In this document: positions 16,860-25,568 of the stretch, piece by piece | How positions within the stretch are numbered: the stretch's first letter is position 1 | Layout of the letters: each line of letters starts with the position of its first letter | DNA from: Paenibacillus helianthi | Lineage (GTDB): Bacteria > Bacillota > Bacilli > Paenibacillales > Paenibacillaceae | Assembly: GCF_001909055.1 (NCBI RefSeq) | Contig: NZ_LVWI01000034.1 | Span: 62,001-126,000 of the forward strand | Direction of reading: 5' to 3' | Length of the DNA stretch: 64,000 nucleotides | The notes under the pieces: generated by a model | Seen by the model: only the letters and a program-made list of their open reading frames with translations | What the model was told of the DNA's origin: nothing | Databases searched by the model: none | Program-made: the position numbers and the translations under genes

Positions 16860-17684
16860 ATGGTATTTGAACGGTGGCGAGGATTTGTTCAGGCCTGGCG
16901 GGATTACCCGCTTCCGGAAGGGAGCCGGATCGGTGAATGGTATACGATAGAATCCCTATTAGGGGAAGGGAGCTACGGGCTTACTTACCGGTGCTTCGAC
17001 TCCAGGGATGGAGCTCTTCTAGCTGTCAAGCAGTCCAGACCGAGCAAGAAAGCGGTGGGACGGAGTATGCTGGCCAAGGAGCGGGATATCTTACAGGCCA
17101 TGAATCATCCCCATATTCCTAAGTGCCGCGGTTACTTTGAGCAGAGGGGTACAAACTGGCTGGTGACCGATTATATAGAGGGTAAAACGCTGGAGGATCT
17201 GATCTTCGATGAGCACATGGTCTACGGGGAGCGGGAGTGCCTGGCCACAACCCTGAGACTGATGGAATTGGTAGCCCATGTCCATTCGCGAGGATATGTT
17301 CACCTTGATCTGCGGATTCCTAATGTGATTCTCCAGAATAATGAAGAAGTATACTTGATTGATTTCGGGTTGGCAAGGCGGATCGGAGAGGCGGATACGG
17401 TGCTGGAGAGGCGGAGCCCGAAGGTGGAGGAGATACCGAAACGGAAGCCGCCGGTTATTGCCTCGGATTTGTATGATATCGGGCAATTCATGCTGTTCAT
17501 GCTGTATTCCGGTTACAGACCCGAACCGGGAGGGAGAGAGCGGAGCTGGCGGGAAGAACTGGACTTGTCGCCAGGAATGCTGCGTATCGTATCCCGGCTT
17601 CTCGGAGAACAGGAAGCCTACCCGGATACAGCTGTTTTTGTCCGTGAAGCCGAAGCTTTGCATGAGAGTCTGCAGTCATATTGA
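16860..17684 (+). CDS. Eukaryotic-type Ser/Thr protein kinase, YbdM-like
   Basis: About 275 residues; an alternative in-frame ATG lies at 16842. Kinase motifs in order: glycine loop LLGEGSYGLTYR, ATP lysine in LAVKQ, catalytic loop HLDLRIPNVIL (in place of HRDLKxxN: Asp and Asn kept, Lys replaced by Arg), DFGLAR, and SDLYDIGQFMLFML. It is a bare kinase domain with no membrane anchor or PASTA repeats, like the small Bacillus YbdM kinase. Soluble kinases of this kind act in sporulation in some Bacillales; targets here are unknown. It is convergent with the small His/Ser-rich gene and shares its terminator. Confidence 0.82.
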   Translation: MVFERWRGFVQAWRDYPLPEGSRIGEWYTIESLLGEGSYGLTYRCFDSRDGALLAVKQSRPSKKAVGRSMLAKERDILQAMNHPHIPKCRGYFEQRGTNWLVTDYIEGKTLEDLIFDEHMVYGERECLATTLRLMELVAHVHSRGYVHLDLRIPNVILQNNEEVYLIDFGLARRIGEADTVLERRSPKVEEIPKRKPPVIASDLYDIGQFMLFMLYSGYRPEPGGRERSWREELDLSPGMLRIVSRLLGEQEAYPDTAVFVREAEALHESLQSY

Positions 17685-17694
17685 TTTCCGCACA

Positions 17695-17735
17695 AAAAGG
17701 CGCCTTCATCCAAAAGATGAAAGGCGCCTTGTGAT
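17695..17735. terminator. Bidirectional terminator between the kinase and the small His/Ser-rich gene
   Basis: AAGGCGCCTT and CATC pair with GATG and AAGGCGCCTT, one extra A bulged, around a CAAAA loop. A- and T-rich flanks allow use from both sides. Confidence 0.85.
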
Positions 17736-17763
17736 TTTGGAACAGTGCCCAAACGGGCAAAGA

Positions 17764-17979
17764 TTAGCTTGAGCTGCCGTAGCGATTCTTATAATATTTA
17801 TGTCCATTTCCTCCATGGTGCGCGTCCGAAGATGAGTGGCGTTTGTATCCGTGATTACTGCTAGAATGTCTGCCGTACACAGGCCTCTCTTTATGACCGC
17901 TTGAAGATCTGCTTCGCCTTCCATGTTGGGAGTGTTCCATGGAGTGCAGGACTTTGCCGAGAATTTTTTTTAGCATCAT
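17764..17979 (-). CDS. Small basic His/Ser/Tyr-rich protein, possibly spore-coat related
   Basis: 71 residues from a start preceded by GAGGAGG (an ATGATG pair). After a short helix (MMLKKILGKVLHSMEHS) the protein is low complexity: 10 His and 15 Ser in total, with GRHSSSNHG and KRHSSSDAH as near repeats and a Tyr/Lys/Gly-rich end. There is no signal peptide or membrane segment. Composition of this kind is typical of small coat or crust proteins of endospores, and the convergent neighbour is a protein kinase that could use the Ser clusters as substrate; both points are speculation. No homologue is recognised with certainty. Confidence 0.65.
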   Translation of the reverse strand: MMLKKILGKVLHSMEHSQHGRRSRSSSGHKERPVYGRHSSSNHGYKRHSSSDAHHGGNGHKYYKNRYGSSS

Positions 17980-18082
17980 GTTTCCTCCTCTAGGGTTATA
18001 TAGGCCGCTTAGTGCGGTCTTATTACTTAATTACCCCTGTAGTACGGTATTCATACCTGCAGGTTTCGTGATTAGTCAGTGG

Positions 18083-19333
18083 TTATGTTAACGTTTCAGC
18101 CTGCTTCATGGAATCTTTCTTATTGCTTAGTAAGCTTGTGCTGTTAATAAGCACGAGTCCAAGGCCAGCCAGGGTGGCACAGGCGATGAATATCGCGCGG
18201 TTCCCCATCCACTCCCCAATACTCCCAGCCATGAATCCGCCAAGCATAAGTCCGATGGTTGTAGCATTGGAATACATTGTTGTCGCGGTTCCAGGGGATT
18301 CTGGAATTAGCTCCTGACAATAATTGAGGCCAACGCCCAGTACAATAGACACGTAGGCAGCATTCAGAATCTGGCAAGCTGCCAGTTGCCAGGTTGTATC
18401 CGCTCCAGACGATACAACAAAATAAAGAACGCCAAACACACCAGCGGCTTTCATAATGAACGTATTGCCGTACCTTTTAGCCAATAGACCGAATCCAAGC
18501 ATAAACGGGATTTGTAGCAGAGCGCCCAGCCCAACCAGCCAACCGACGGTTTGGTCTGTAGCGCGAAGATTAACCGTAGTAAGCAAAGGTAAGGCAATTC
18601 CTGACATAGCATTACTGGTCTCGAAAATCATGAAGGCAGAGATGGAGACCCACAGCAGCCAGCGTCCCGTTTGTTTGGTAGTCTTTGTCCGCGCCAAAGT
18701 TAGGTCCGTGTCAGTCACGGAAGGACGGTCATATCTAACCAGATATACAAATACAATCAATGCTATTACAGCATATAGACCCGCAACAAATAGGAATAAC
18801 GCGCTATAATCCCGATTTCTGATCAACAAGGGGGCAAGCAGGGGGCCTACTACCCACGAAAGGGAAAATAAGGTTCTTTGCAGAGATATCGCAATGGCTG
18901 CGTCCTTGTTCACCGCAGTGGCTGCATCCCTCACATAGGCAAATATTTGCGGGAATACAGAAGTCGCCAGAGCAATGAATGTAATGGATACGATCAGTAA
19001 AGTGTAATAATTCTCAAAAACAGCAAAAAGAGAATAGCCGATGATTGCAGCTGCTGATGCGGCGAGTAGTATGGTTTTTCGATTAAGCCGTCTATCAGAT
19101 AACCTGCCGATCCAGCTGGACACCCCCACCTCGAACATAGAGGAGACGGTCAAAAATATCCCCAGCATCCAAGAGCTCATTCCAATTTGCTGCATTCCGA
19201 ACAATGGCATGAATGTCATGGTCAAGGAGAAACCGACACCCATAAGAAAGGTGCAAGCCAAGGCAGGCAGATATGCCGGGATACCTCTAGATTCCGCTAA
19301 ATCGGCTAGTAGTTGATTCAATATGCGTTGCAT
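18083..19333 (-). CDS. MFS transporter, sugar-efflux (SET)-like
   Basis: 416 residues, twelve predicted membrane helices. The loop 2-3 motif is GRLSDRRLNRKT, the usual MFS signature, and the overall pattern (PALACTFLMGVGFSLTMTFMPLF at helix 1, QRTLFSLSWVVGPLLAPLL at helices 4-5) resembles the SetA/SetB sugar efflux group. It starts inside the end of the upstream glycosyltransferase-like gene (16-nt overlap), so translation is coupled and the two proteins probably act on the same compound. Export is more likely than import given the resemblance. Substrate unknown. Confidence 0.82.
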   Translation of the reverse strand: MQRILNQLLADLAESRGIPAYLPALACTFLMGVGFSLTMTFMPLFGMQQIGMSSWMLGIFLTVSSMFEVGVSSWIGRLSDRRLNRKTILLAASAAAIIGYSLFAVFENYYTLLIVSITFIALATSVFPQIFAYVRDAATAVNKDAAIAISLQRTLFSLSWVVGPLLAPLLIRNRDYSALFLFVAGLYAVIALIVFVYLVRYDRPSVTDTDLTLARTKTTKQTGRWLLWVSISAFMIFETSNAMSGIALPLLTTVNLRATDQTVGWLVGLGALLQIPFMLGFGLLAKRYGNTFIMKAAGVFGVLYFVVSSGADTTWQLAACQILNAAYVSIVLGVGLNYCQELIPESPGTATTMYSNATTIGLMLGGFMAGSIGEWMGNRAIFIACATLAGLGLVLINSTSLLSNKKDSMKQAETLT

Positions 19334-20670
19334 CTGGATTCGCTTCCTATCTGCTCAGAAAGATGGATTAACTCTCTCCAGATATTTTGCAGCTTAATGC
19401 TTCTAGTATAATCATCATCGAGTTCGTCAATCAGAAGGCTTGCACCACGTTCCAGTTCCTCTGCAACTTGGCGATATTCGTCCAGCCCGGAGGGCAGTAG
19501 AATTCTGTGTGCCAGGTCATGAACCAAGCCTAATCTTGTCTTCCTGTCCAAGTTCATCTGGCATTCGGATAGCAGATTCACCAAAGTGGAGGGTCCTGTA
19601 TCCCGGAGAATATGAAAACCGTTCTCTTCAGGAAGGGCTAGCCGATGCAAATAATTGCAGCGGAATTCCGTTATGAAAAAATTGTAATCCGCCAGCTTCG
19701 CGATGCCTTTCCAATAGTTCAAGGTCCCGTCCTGCTGCTTACGGGTGTATTCATGGGCATGAATAATCCGCTGGGTATGATAGACTGCGGGGACTTTTAA
19801 CAGGGAGCCCAATATATAAGTGTGATAATCGAATCCGATACAGCGGGAGCCGATAAAATTGGGAATCCACTTAAAAATCTCCATCATCGCGATATTTCCG
19901 CATTCAGGATAATTGGGGACAATCTCAGGGATATCGGGAAGCTGCTCACAGGTGATCAATAACGGCCGAGTGCGGAAGTTCAGCTCGCCATCACTGTATT
20001 TGGCGTCAATGTAAGCAGGTATCCGGGCTTCGGGTATGCTTAATAGGGTCAGAAATTCATTTAGTGTCTGTGTATTATGCTGCTGAAGCAGCTCCAGAGT
20101 CACATTCCAATCTCCGATGTAATCGCTGCCTGCGATCCAGATTTCTTCTTGCAGTAATTCATCAGTAAGGCTCTCGCAGGTATCCATCATAGGAAGTACC
20201 TCGGCAACTTTTTTACCGATAAACTGCATTTCCCCCGAAACGGGATACAAGGTCTCATCACCCAGAGGGGTAAAACAATCCGAATCTCTGCGATGAATCA
20301 CCTTCCGCCCGTACCTGACAGCAACGAGATAGAGCATATTAAAAACCTTACCATAATCGACTTCCTCCGGATGAGGATAGAGCAATCGGGTTAATTCAGC
20401 GAGATCCCATTGTCCATGCCCAGCGAGGTCTCGAATCCACTCTAATTGGTCATTGAGATCATGGTGAATGATCGGAATGGAAGTGGTCTTCTGAAGTGCT
20501 ATAATGTCTTTCTTGTTTTTTATCACTACATGGGAAGGTCCATTATCTAGGATGATTAACTCTTCCGGATCGATTCCCCGTTGCTGCATGGATGTCATTT
20601 CAATAAGGATAGATTGGACAGCAGGCAGTACAAGGCGATTGGTCGGGATGGCAAACATTAAATGGATCAT
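19318..20670 (-). CDS. Uncharacterised glycosyltransferase-like protein (possibly DUF6271-like)
   Basis: About 450 residues. Start is ambiguous: GGAG touches the ATG at 20670, and ATG 20658 (MFAIPTNRLVLP) matches the fold start. The N-terminus (FAIPTNRLVLPAVQSILIEM ... EELIILDNG) looks like the first strand and helix of a GT-A nucleotide-sugar transferase, and HRRDSDCF near residue 125 could be its DxD metal site. HAHEY and FNFFITEF-like segments in the C-terminal half are unassigned. It belongs to a family I cannot place firmly; DUF6271 is a tentative memory. It overlaps the downstream MFS gene by 16 nt. No membrane segment or signal peptide. Confidence 0.6.
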   Translation of the reverse strand: MIHLMFAIPTNRLVLPAVQSILIEMTSMQQRGIDPEELIILDNGPSHVVIKNKKDIIALQKTTSIPIIHHDLNDQLEWIRDLAGHGQWDLAELTRLLYPHPEEVDYGKVFNMLYLVAVRYGRKVIHRRDSDCFTPLGDETLYPVSGEMQFIGKKVAEVLPMMDTCESLTDELLQEEIWIAGSDYIGDWNVTLELLQQHNTQTLNEFLTLLSIPEARIPAYIDAKYSDGELNFRTRPLLITCEQLPDIPEIVPNYPECGNIAMMEIFKWIPNFIGSRCIGFDYHTYILGSLLKVPAVYHTQRIIHAHEYTRKQQDGTLNYWKGIAKLADYNFFITEFRCNYLHRLALPEENGFHILRDTGPSTLVNLLSECQMNLDRKTRLGLVHDLAHRILLPSGLDEYRQVAEELERGASLLIDELDDDYTRSIKLQNIWRELIHLSEQIGSESRCNAY

Positions 20671-20703
20671 CTCCTATTATATAGATAGAATAGAGGCAGG
20701 GAA

Positions 20704-20712
20704 ATTATAGCA
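20704..20712 (-). promoter_or_regulatory. Extended -10 promoter of the glycosyltransferase-like/MFS pair
   Basis: On the minus strand TGCTATAAT is a perfect extended -10, about 34 nt before the first possible start codon. No good -35 is seen, as is usual for extended -10 promoters. Confidence 0.6.
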
Positions 20713-20777
20713 TATCTGATAAAATTACGGAATCGATAGTTTGCCCCCGTTCATAATCCTAGTAAGCTGGTAATAAA

Positions 20778-20820
20778 AAATTCCCTTCCCCAGCAGAATG
20801 ACCACCGGGAAAAGGAATTT
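20778..20820 (-). terminator. Terminator of the SGNH hydrolase gene
   Basis: AAATTCC and GGAATTT close a hairpin with additional TTCC/GGAA-type pairs; read on the minus strand it ends in TTTTTTATTA. Confidence 0.8.
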
Positions 20821-20862
20821 ATTTAAGGGTTTACCGTTGGTTGACTCCCCATTGAGGAAGGT

Positions 20863-22599
20863 CTAAGCGTTATATCCAAAACCCAGAATAGTAAAGCATT
20901 TATCCTGATCTTCAGGCGCCATTTGGATTTCGATTACATGCTCCTGGCTATGCTCATTCTGATAGAGAATCACCGGATTGCAGTGTGTCCAGTTGTTCTC
21001 ATGCGGATCAGCGGTGACTGCCAGCTTGCCATCTACGAAAATCTCCGCTTTACCGAACTCGGAGCTGCCCGAATCCTTATATACCAGGATAAGGTTTCTA
21101 CTGGTTATACTCAGCTTGAAGCTGTCCGGCCCGGACGCTGCCGTATGCATCCAGTTATAGGGGAATTCGGGAGTCCCAACCGGGCTCAGATCCATTTCGA
21201 CCATCTGCAGTTCTGTATCCGTACCCGTAAATCCACCCGCTTCGATGACAGCGCCTGTATGGCTCTTGCGGTCCAGCAAACGGGTCCCGGCAAAATCATT
21301 CCCGAGAACCGGCTGTTGATCCAACGTGATATCCTCATCGTCTATATGCGATTTATAGGTTTCAGAGAACAAGTAGGCGAGACAATCCGCCATGACCCGG
21401 TGACCATCATTAGTAGGATGGTAGATGTCATAGAAAAATTGCCGTTTCGATATGATGTTGCCCTCAGCCTTGCTCAGGCGGAACTGCCCGGTCACCGCGT
21501 CCTTTACGCTCACCATGGGAAGATTATAGTGCAGGCCTACAGGTGAAAGCCGTTCCTGCAGGTTCCAGTCATTCACAAACACGCTGAACAGCAGAATTAC
21601 GGCAGGCTGGTTACGCGCAGAAAGAATTTTCAGGCAGAGGCTTTCGTAGCAATTGCCCTTCGTTTCATCCCCCTCGTCATTGACTGCAAATTCAACCACC
21701 ACGATGTCCGGCATTACGGCGCCGTCTCTAAGAATGTCCCTGTCATAGCGGATCACTCCAAGTTCCGAGGGTGTACCCCCTACACCGGCTTTTACATAGT
21801 GAATGTTCTCTCCCCCGTCCCGGCCGAACAGTTCCTTGAATCTTACATAAGATTGATAGGCATAACATTCGGTATGTATCGGCTTCGCCCCCGCACCCTG
21901 AGTAATGGACCCTCCGATGAAAGCGATCGTAACATCCTCACCCCGTAATGCTTTATCTATGGCGGATTTCAATCTTTTATTATTTCCTGAATGCATGAAG
22001 GACTTCGCGATCATGTCCCGGTATTCCTTGGAACCGTATGCAACCGGCGGCTCGGCTATAAGCTCAGGCGCATTATATCCGTCGTTCAGATAGAACATAA
22101 TGCTTGCCGTTGCCAGCTCGCCTTCGTGGCTGAACTCAAAGGCGAATTTGCCGGGGATGTCATCCTCCTCTGCCCACTCGATATCCTCCAGCCTGAGCAC
22201 CATTTCTGTTCCGTCATTCGGGCATGGAACAAGCAGGCGGGTGCCTGTCTCATACTTGCTCGTTCTGCCCCAGTTCTGCAGAAGAAAAGATACTGCTGCC
22301 TCCCCGCTGTTCGCCTTGACGGAGACACCGATACTGTGGACTAATTTGCGAAATCCTGCCCAACTGCCCAGTAGAGCCAGCATCTCTTCATCCGTAACGC
22401 CGCCAATATATTTGGCCTTGTCAATCAAATAGCTGCCGTCCAGATAGATTTCCTGCGAAGGCCGGCCTTCGGCCCTGGCAGTCGCCTCAATAGCTGTTTC
22501 AAATAGTATGAAAAAGCCGCTTCTTTTCTCCACCGGGTCTTTAGGTGCCGTAGGGCCTTCGTTATTGCCGGCAGCAATGATCCTGTTATTGTCTTTCAC
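20863..22599 (-). CDS. SGNH/GDSL-family hydrolase, probable carbohydrate esterase
   Basis: 578 residues from a GTG start with GAGG upstream; no signal peptide, so cytoplasmic. The N-terminal ~200 residues are a beta-rich module. The SGNH domain follows: block I IAFIGGSITQGAG (catalytic Ser in GGS, a variant of GDS), block II Gly in KAGVGGTPSELG, block III VEFAVND (Asn), and block V HPTNDGH (catalytic His, with Asp nearby). A C-terminal beta-sandwich-like region of ~150 residues ends the protein. This layout is seen in esterases acting on acylated plant polysaccharides or oligosaccharides. A cre-like site over its promoter supports a role in sugar use. Confidence 0.82.
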   Translation of the reverse strand: MKDNNRIIAAGNNEGPTAPKDPVEKRSGFFILFETAIEATARAEGRPSQEIYLDGSYLIDKAKYIGGVTDEEMLALLGSWAGFRKLVHSIGVSVKANSGEAAVSFLLQNWGRTSKYETGTRLLVPCPNDGTEMVLRLEDIEWAEEDDIPGKFAFEFSHEGELATASIMFYLNDGYNAPELIAEPPVAYGSKEYRDMIAKSFMHSGNNKRLKSAIDKALRGEDVTIAFIGGSITQGAGAKPIHTECYAYQSYVRFKELFGRDGGENIHYVKAGVGGTPSELGVIRYDRDILRDGAVMPDIVVVEFAVNDEGDETKGNCYESLCLKILSARNQPAVILLFSVFVNDWNLQERLSPVGLHYNLPMVSVKDAVTGQFRLSKAEGNIISKRQFFYDIYHPTNDGHRVMADCLAYLFSETYKSHIDDEDITLDQQPVLGNDFAGTRLLDRKSHTGAVIEAGGFTGTDTELQMVEMDLSPVGTPEFPYNWMHTAASGPDSFKLSITSRNLILVYKDSGSSEFGKAEIFVDGKLAVTADPHENNWTHCNPVILYQNEHSQEHVIEIQMAPEDQDKCFTILGFGYNA

Positions 22600-22626
22600 T
22601 TCGACCAGCCTCGCTTTTTATAAGTA

Positions 22627-22640
22627 TGAATGCGTTCACA
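22627..22640 (-). promoter_or_regulatory. cre-like site (CcpA binding) at the SGNH hydrolase promoter
   Basis: TGAATGCGTTCACA matches the catabolite-responsive element consensus TGWAANCGNTNWCA at all but position 5. It lies just downstream of the -10, where bound CcpA would block transcription. Confidence 0.6.
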
Positions 22641-22649
22641 TTAACTTAT

Positions 22650-22679
22650 ATTATAGACATGGACGCAGGATCAGCTCAA
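22650..22679 (-). promoter_or_regulatory. Sigma-A promoter of the SGNH hydrolase gene
   Basis: On the minus strand TTGAGC (22679-22674), 18-nt spacer, and a perfect TATAAT (22655-22650). Confidence 0.6.
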
Positions 22680-22778
22680 CGAGCATTAGGAATTTGTATT
22701 TAGTTATTACAAAAAATCTCTAGTTTACCCAAGGTACTCCCATCGGTCATCGTATCCTGTATTTCAACATGAAGGCTG

Positions 22779-23888
22779 CTACTGCCTGGCGTTGTGGCCG
22801 AAGCGCTTCCTGATATGATACACAATGAGCAGGAGTGACGGGAAGACCAAAGCGTAGGTGATGTCCCAATCCAACCAGCTAGGGGTGACTTCCTTAATGT
22901 AGAAAATAATATCTTTGGCCAGCAGATTCGACATGCCGTAAATCAGAAATCCTACAGGAAAGATCAGGGGCTTGTAGGTTTTCAGTTTCAGCAGTTGCGC
23001 TGTCCCCAGGACAAAGGCGTAGAAGTAAAGCGCTGTTTTGAAGTATGTGCTTATAATCCATGTGGTGGCCATCAGCGCTTCAATCCGCTGCAGAAAATTG
23101 CCAATGTTGACTCTTTGGGCAAGAACATAAGCTGCATAGAATACATGCTCGGAAAAATAAACCCCAAGTATCGTCAGAGAGAGAAACAAAATCAGGTTAA
23201 GACTAATAGATGCGATGAATAAGGTTATAAAAATGTCCCGGCTGGTTTTACTATGTTTTTGGGCAAACGGATAGATCATGAAGAACACACACAGTTCCCC
23301 GAACGGGTAAAAGATGCCGAACAAAATGGTATGCAACATGTCAGGAAGAGGTGTATGCAAAACAGGATGAATCCGCTCCATTTCGACATCGGGAAACAGC
23401 AGGACGATTAGGCAGATTAAAAAAACCGCAAAAAATGGAAGGAAAATCTGCGCGGACCGGCCCAGATTTTCCAAACCCAGCCTGATGCCGTACACCAGCA
23501 GAACAATTGCCATGAAGCGGATCACTCCGCCGGGTGTACCCTCGTAAATTTGTGTACACATGAAGTCTTCAATTTCCCTGACATAAGTGGATGCTGCCAT
23601 CAGGAAAAAGAATAAATAACTCACCGCTACTGCTCCGCCCGCCCATCTCCCCAAAATTTGCGTGGATAGCTCGATAATGGTTTTATTTGGATTGATATTT
23701 GCGGCGGATATCATTATTTTAACGGTTGCCAGTCCCAGCGGAATACTGATCAGTCCGGCAATCCATGCATCCTCGTGGGCTCCTGTGGTCATGATTGAAG
23801 GATAGACAAGCGCCATATCCCCAATAAGCGTAAAAAGCCCTAGAATGATCAATTGAGCCGTACTGATCCGGTCCTTTTCAAGACTCAT
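22779..23888 (-). CDS. GerAB-family spore germination protein (endospore permease)
   Basis: 369 residues; GGAGGA 5 nt before ATG 23888 selects this start over one 8 codons upstream. About ten membrane helices of the APC-superfamily type (KDRISTAQLIILGLFTLIGDMALVYPSIM at helix 1). It is the B subunit of a GerA-type germinant receptor in the inner spore membrane, the subunit thought to bind small germinants such as amino acids. It is divergent from the gerA-A and gerA-C genes that start at 24063; B normally sits between A and C in one operon. Expression is expected in the forespore under sigma-G, but no promoter was assigned. Confidence 0.9.
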   Translation of the reverse strand: MSLEKDRISTAQLIILGLFTLIGDMALVYPSIMTTGAHEDAWIAGLISIPLGLATVKIMISAANINPNKTIIELSTQILGRWAGGAVAVSYLFFFLMAASTYVREIEDFMCTQIYEGTPGGVIRFMAIVLLVYGIRLGLENLGRSAQIFLPFFAVFLICLIVLLFPDVEMERIHPVLHTPLPDMLHTILFGIFYPFGELCVFFMIYPFAQKHSKTSRDIFITLFIASISLNLILFLSLTILGVYFSEHVFYAAYVLAQRVNIGNFLQRIEALMATTWIISTYFKTALYFYAFVLGTAQLLKLKTYKPLIFPVGFLIYGMSNLLAKDIIFYIKEVTPSWLDWDITYALVFPSLLLIVYHIRKRFGHNARQ

Positions 23889-24062
23889 GAGATTCCTCCG
23901 TATCGGCTGCAAACGGTCCTTCAGCCACTTTTTTTCCTTTCCTTAGCATGCAAATATCTTCCACAATTATGCATCCCAGACATAAATAATGATAGACAGG
24001 GATAATTATCAATTTCCGAATCATACTATGTACACTTATTCGTGGGAAGTGGAGGATGCGAA

Positions 24063-25559
24063 TTGAAAGATATGAACTTTGGCACATTGTCACCCTGTCT
24101 TAAGGATAATCAGATGCAGTTGGTTCAGCTTCTCGGGAAAAGCACCGATCTGTTGATTAAAGAACTGCAGCCGGATCGTTATACGCAAATCGCCGTGATA
24201 TATATAGACGGTCTTGTGGATACCCAGGTGCTGCATAATTCCATACTCTTTTCGCTTCAGGAAGGCTGTACCCCGGATCGGCTGAAAGATCTGGATGCGG
24301 GGCAGAAACTTGATCTTCTGCACAAACGCATACTGATGGCAGGAGATATGTCCGTCACCCATGACTTGAAACCATTCGTTCATCAGTTGTTGTCAGGCAA
24401 TGTGATGGTGATGGTGGATGGAATTTCAAGTGCTCTGCGGATCGGGCTGCCCGGGTGGGAGGACCGCAATGTAAGCGAACCAAGCTCACAGACGGTTGTA
24501 CGGGGTCCGATGGAAGGATTCACGGAGAATTTACGGACGAACACGGCGCTGATCCGGAGGAAAATCAAAGACAGTCAGCTATGGCTGGAGACTGTTGAGA
24601 TTGGCAGGGTGACCCAGACCAGTGTGTCCATTATGTATCTCACTCACATTGCAAGCCCTGATCTGGTACAGGAGGTAAAACGCCGGTTGGGCAAAATTGA
24701 TATAGACGGCATTCTGGAGAGCGGATATATCGAGGAATTGATTCAGGATACAGTGGCCACACCTTTCCCGACCATTTATAACAGTGACCGCCCGGATACG
24801 ATCGCGGCAGGAATCCTTGAGGGCAAAGTGGCGATTCTTGTTGACGGTACGCCGTTTGTTCTGCTGGTGCCCACTTTTTTTGTTGCCTTTTTTCAATCTG
24901 CAGAAGATTACTATCAGCGGGCGGATATTGGTTCCTTGCTGCGTTTCATCCGATTCTTATCCTTTTTCATTACCATGCTTGCGCCGTCGCTTTATGTGGC
25001 AGTTACTACTTATCATCAGGAGATGATCCCTACTACTCTTGTCATCAGCCTTGCCGCACAAAGGGAGAGCGTTCCCTTTCCGGCGTTCGTGGAGGCATTG
25101 CTGATGGAATTGATTTATGAGATTTTACGGGAAGCGGGGGTGAGAATTCCGAAGAACATAGGGCAGGCGATCTCGATTGTCGGTACGCTGGTAATCGGCC
25201 AGGCGGCAGTTTCGGCGGGCTTTATCTCCTCGGCGATGGTCATTATTGTATCCATTACAGCTATTTCCAGCTTTGTCATCCCTGAAACGGGAATGGCCAT
25301 TGCGGCGAGAATCATGCGTTTTGCATTTATCGTTCTGGCTGGCTTTATCGGATTGTATGGCATTTTGTGCGGTGTCTTTATCGTCGTGATGCATTTGGCA
25401 AGCCTGCGTTCCTTCGGGATGCCGTATATGAGTCCAATTGCTCCATACCAATCCAATAATCTCAAGGATTCGCTCTTCCGCTTCCCCTGGCCGCTCTTGA
25501 AGAGCAGACCGGCAAACAGTAAAATTCAAAACCTTAACCGTCAAGACACAACCAAGTGA
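24063..25559 (+). CDS. GerAA-family spore germination receptor subunit A
   Basis: 498 residues from TTG 24063, chosen because GGAGGA ends 6 nt before it; the GTG at 24042 has no such site. The large hydrophilic N-terminal domain (LIKELQPDRYTQIAVIYIDGLVD ... VMVDGISSALRIGLPGWEDRNVSEPSSQTVVRGPMEGFTE) is followed by four or five membrane helices (PTFFVAFFQSAEDYY, RFLSFFITMLAPSLYVAVTTYH, EALLMELIYEILREAGVRIP, and the AVSAGFISSAMVIIVSITAI segment). These are hallmark GerA family blocks. Subunit A oligomerises and forms a cation channel in the inner spore membrane. Leads the A-C-small protein operon. Confidence 0.93.
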   Translation: MKDMNFGTLSPCLKDNQMQLVQLLGKSTDLLIKELQPDRYTQIAVIYIDGLVDTQVLHNSILFSLQEGCTPDRLKDLDAGQKLDLLHKRILMAGDMSVTHDLKPFVHQLLSGNVMVMVDGISSALRIGLPGWEDRNVSEPSSQTVVRGPMEGFTENLRTNTALIRRKIKDSQLWLETVEIGRVTQTSVSIMYLTHIASPDLVQEVKRRLGKIDIDGILESGYIEELIQDTVATPFPTIYNSDRPDTIAAGILEGKVAILVDGTPFVLLVPTFFVAFFQSAEDYYQRADIGSLLRFIRFLSFFITMLAPSLYVAVTTYHQEMIPTTLVISLAAQRESVPFPAFVEALLMELIYEILREAGVRIPKNIGQAISIVGTLVIGQAAVSAGFISSAMVIIVSITAISSFVIPETGMAIAARIMRFAFIVLAGFIGLYGILCGVFIVVMHLASLRSFGMPYMSPIAPYQSNNLKDSLFRFPWPLLKSRPANSKIQNLNRQDTTK

Positions 25560-25568
25560 GGACTGTTT

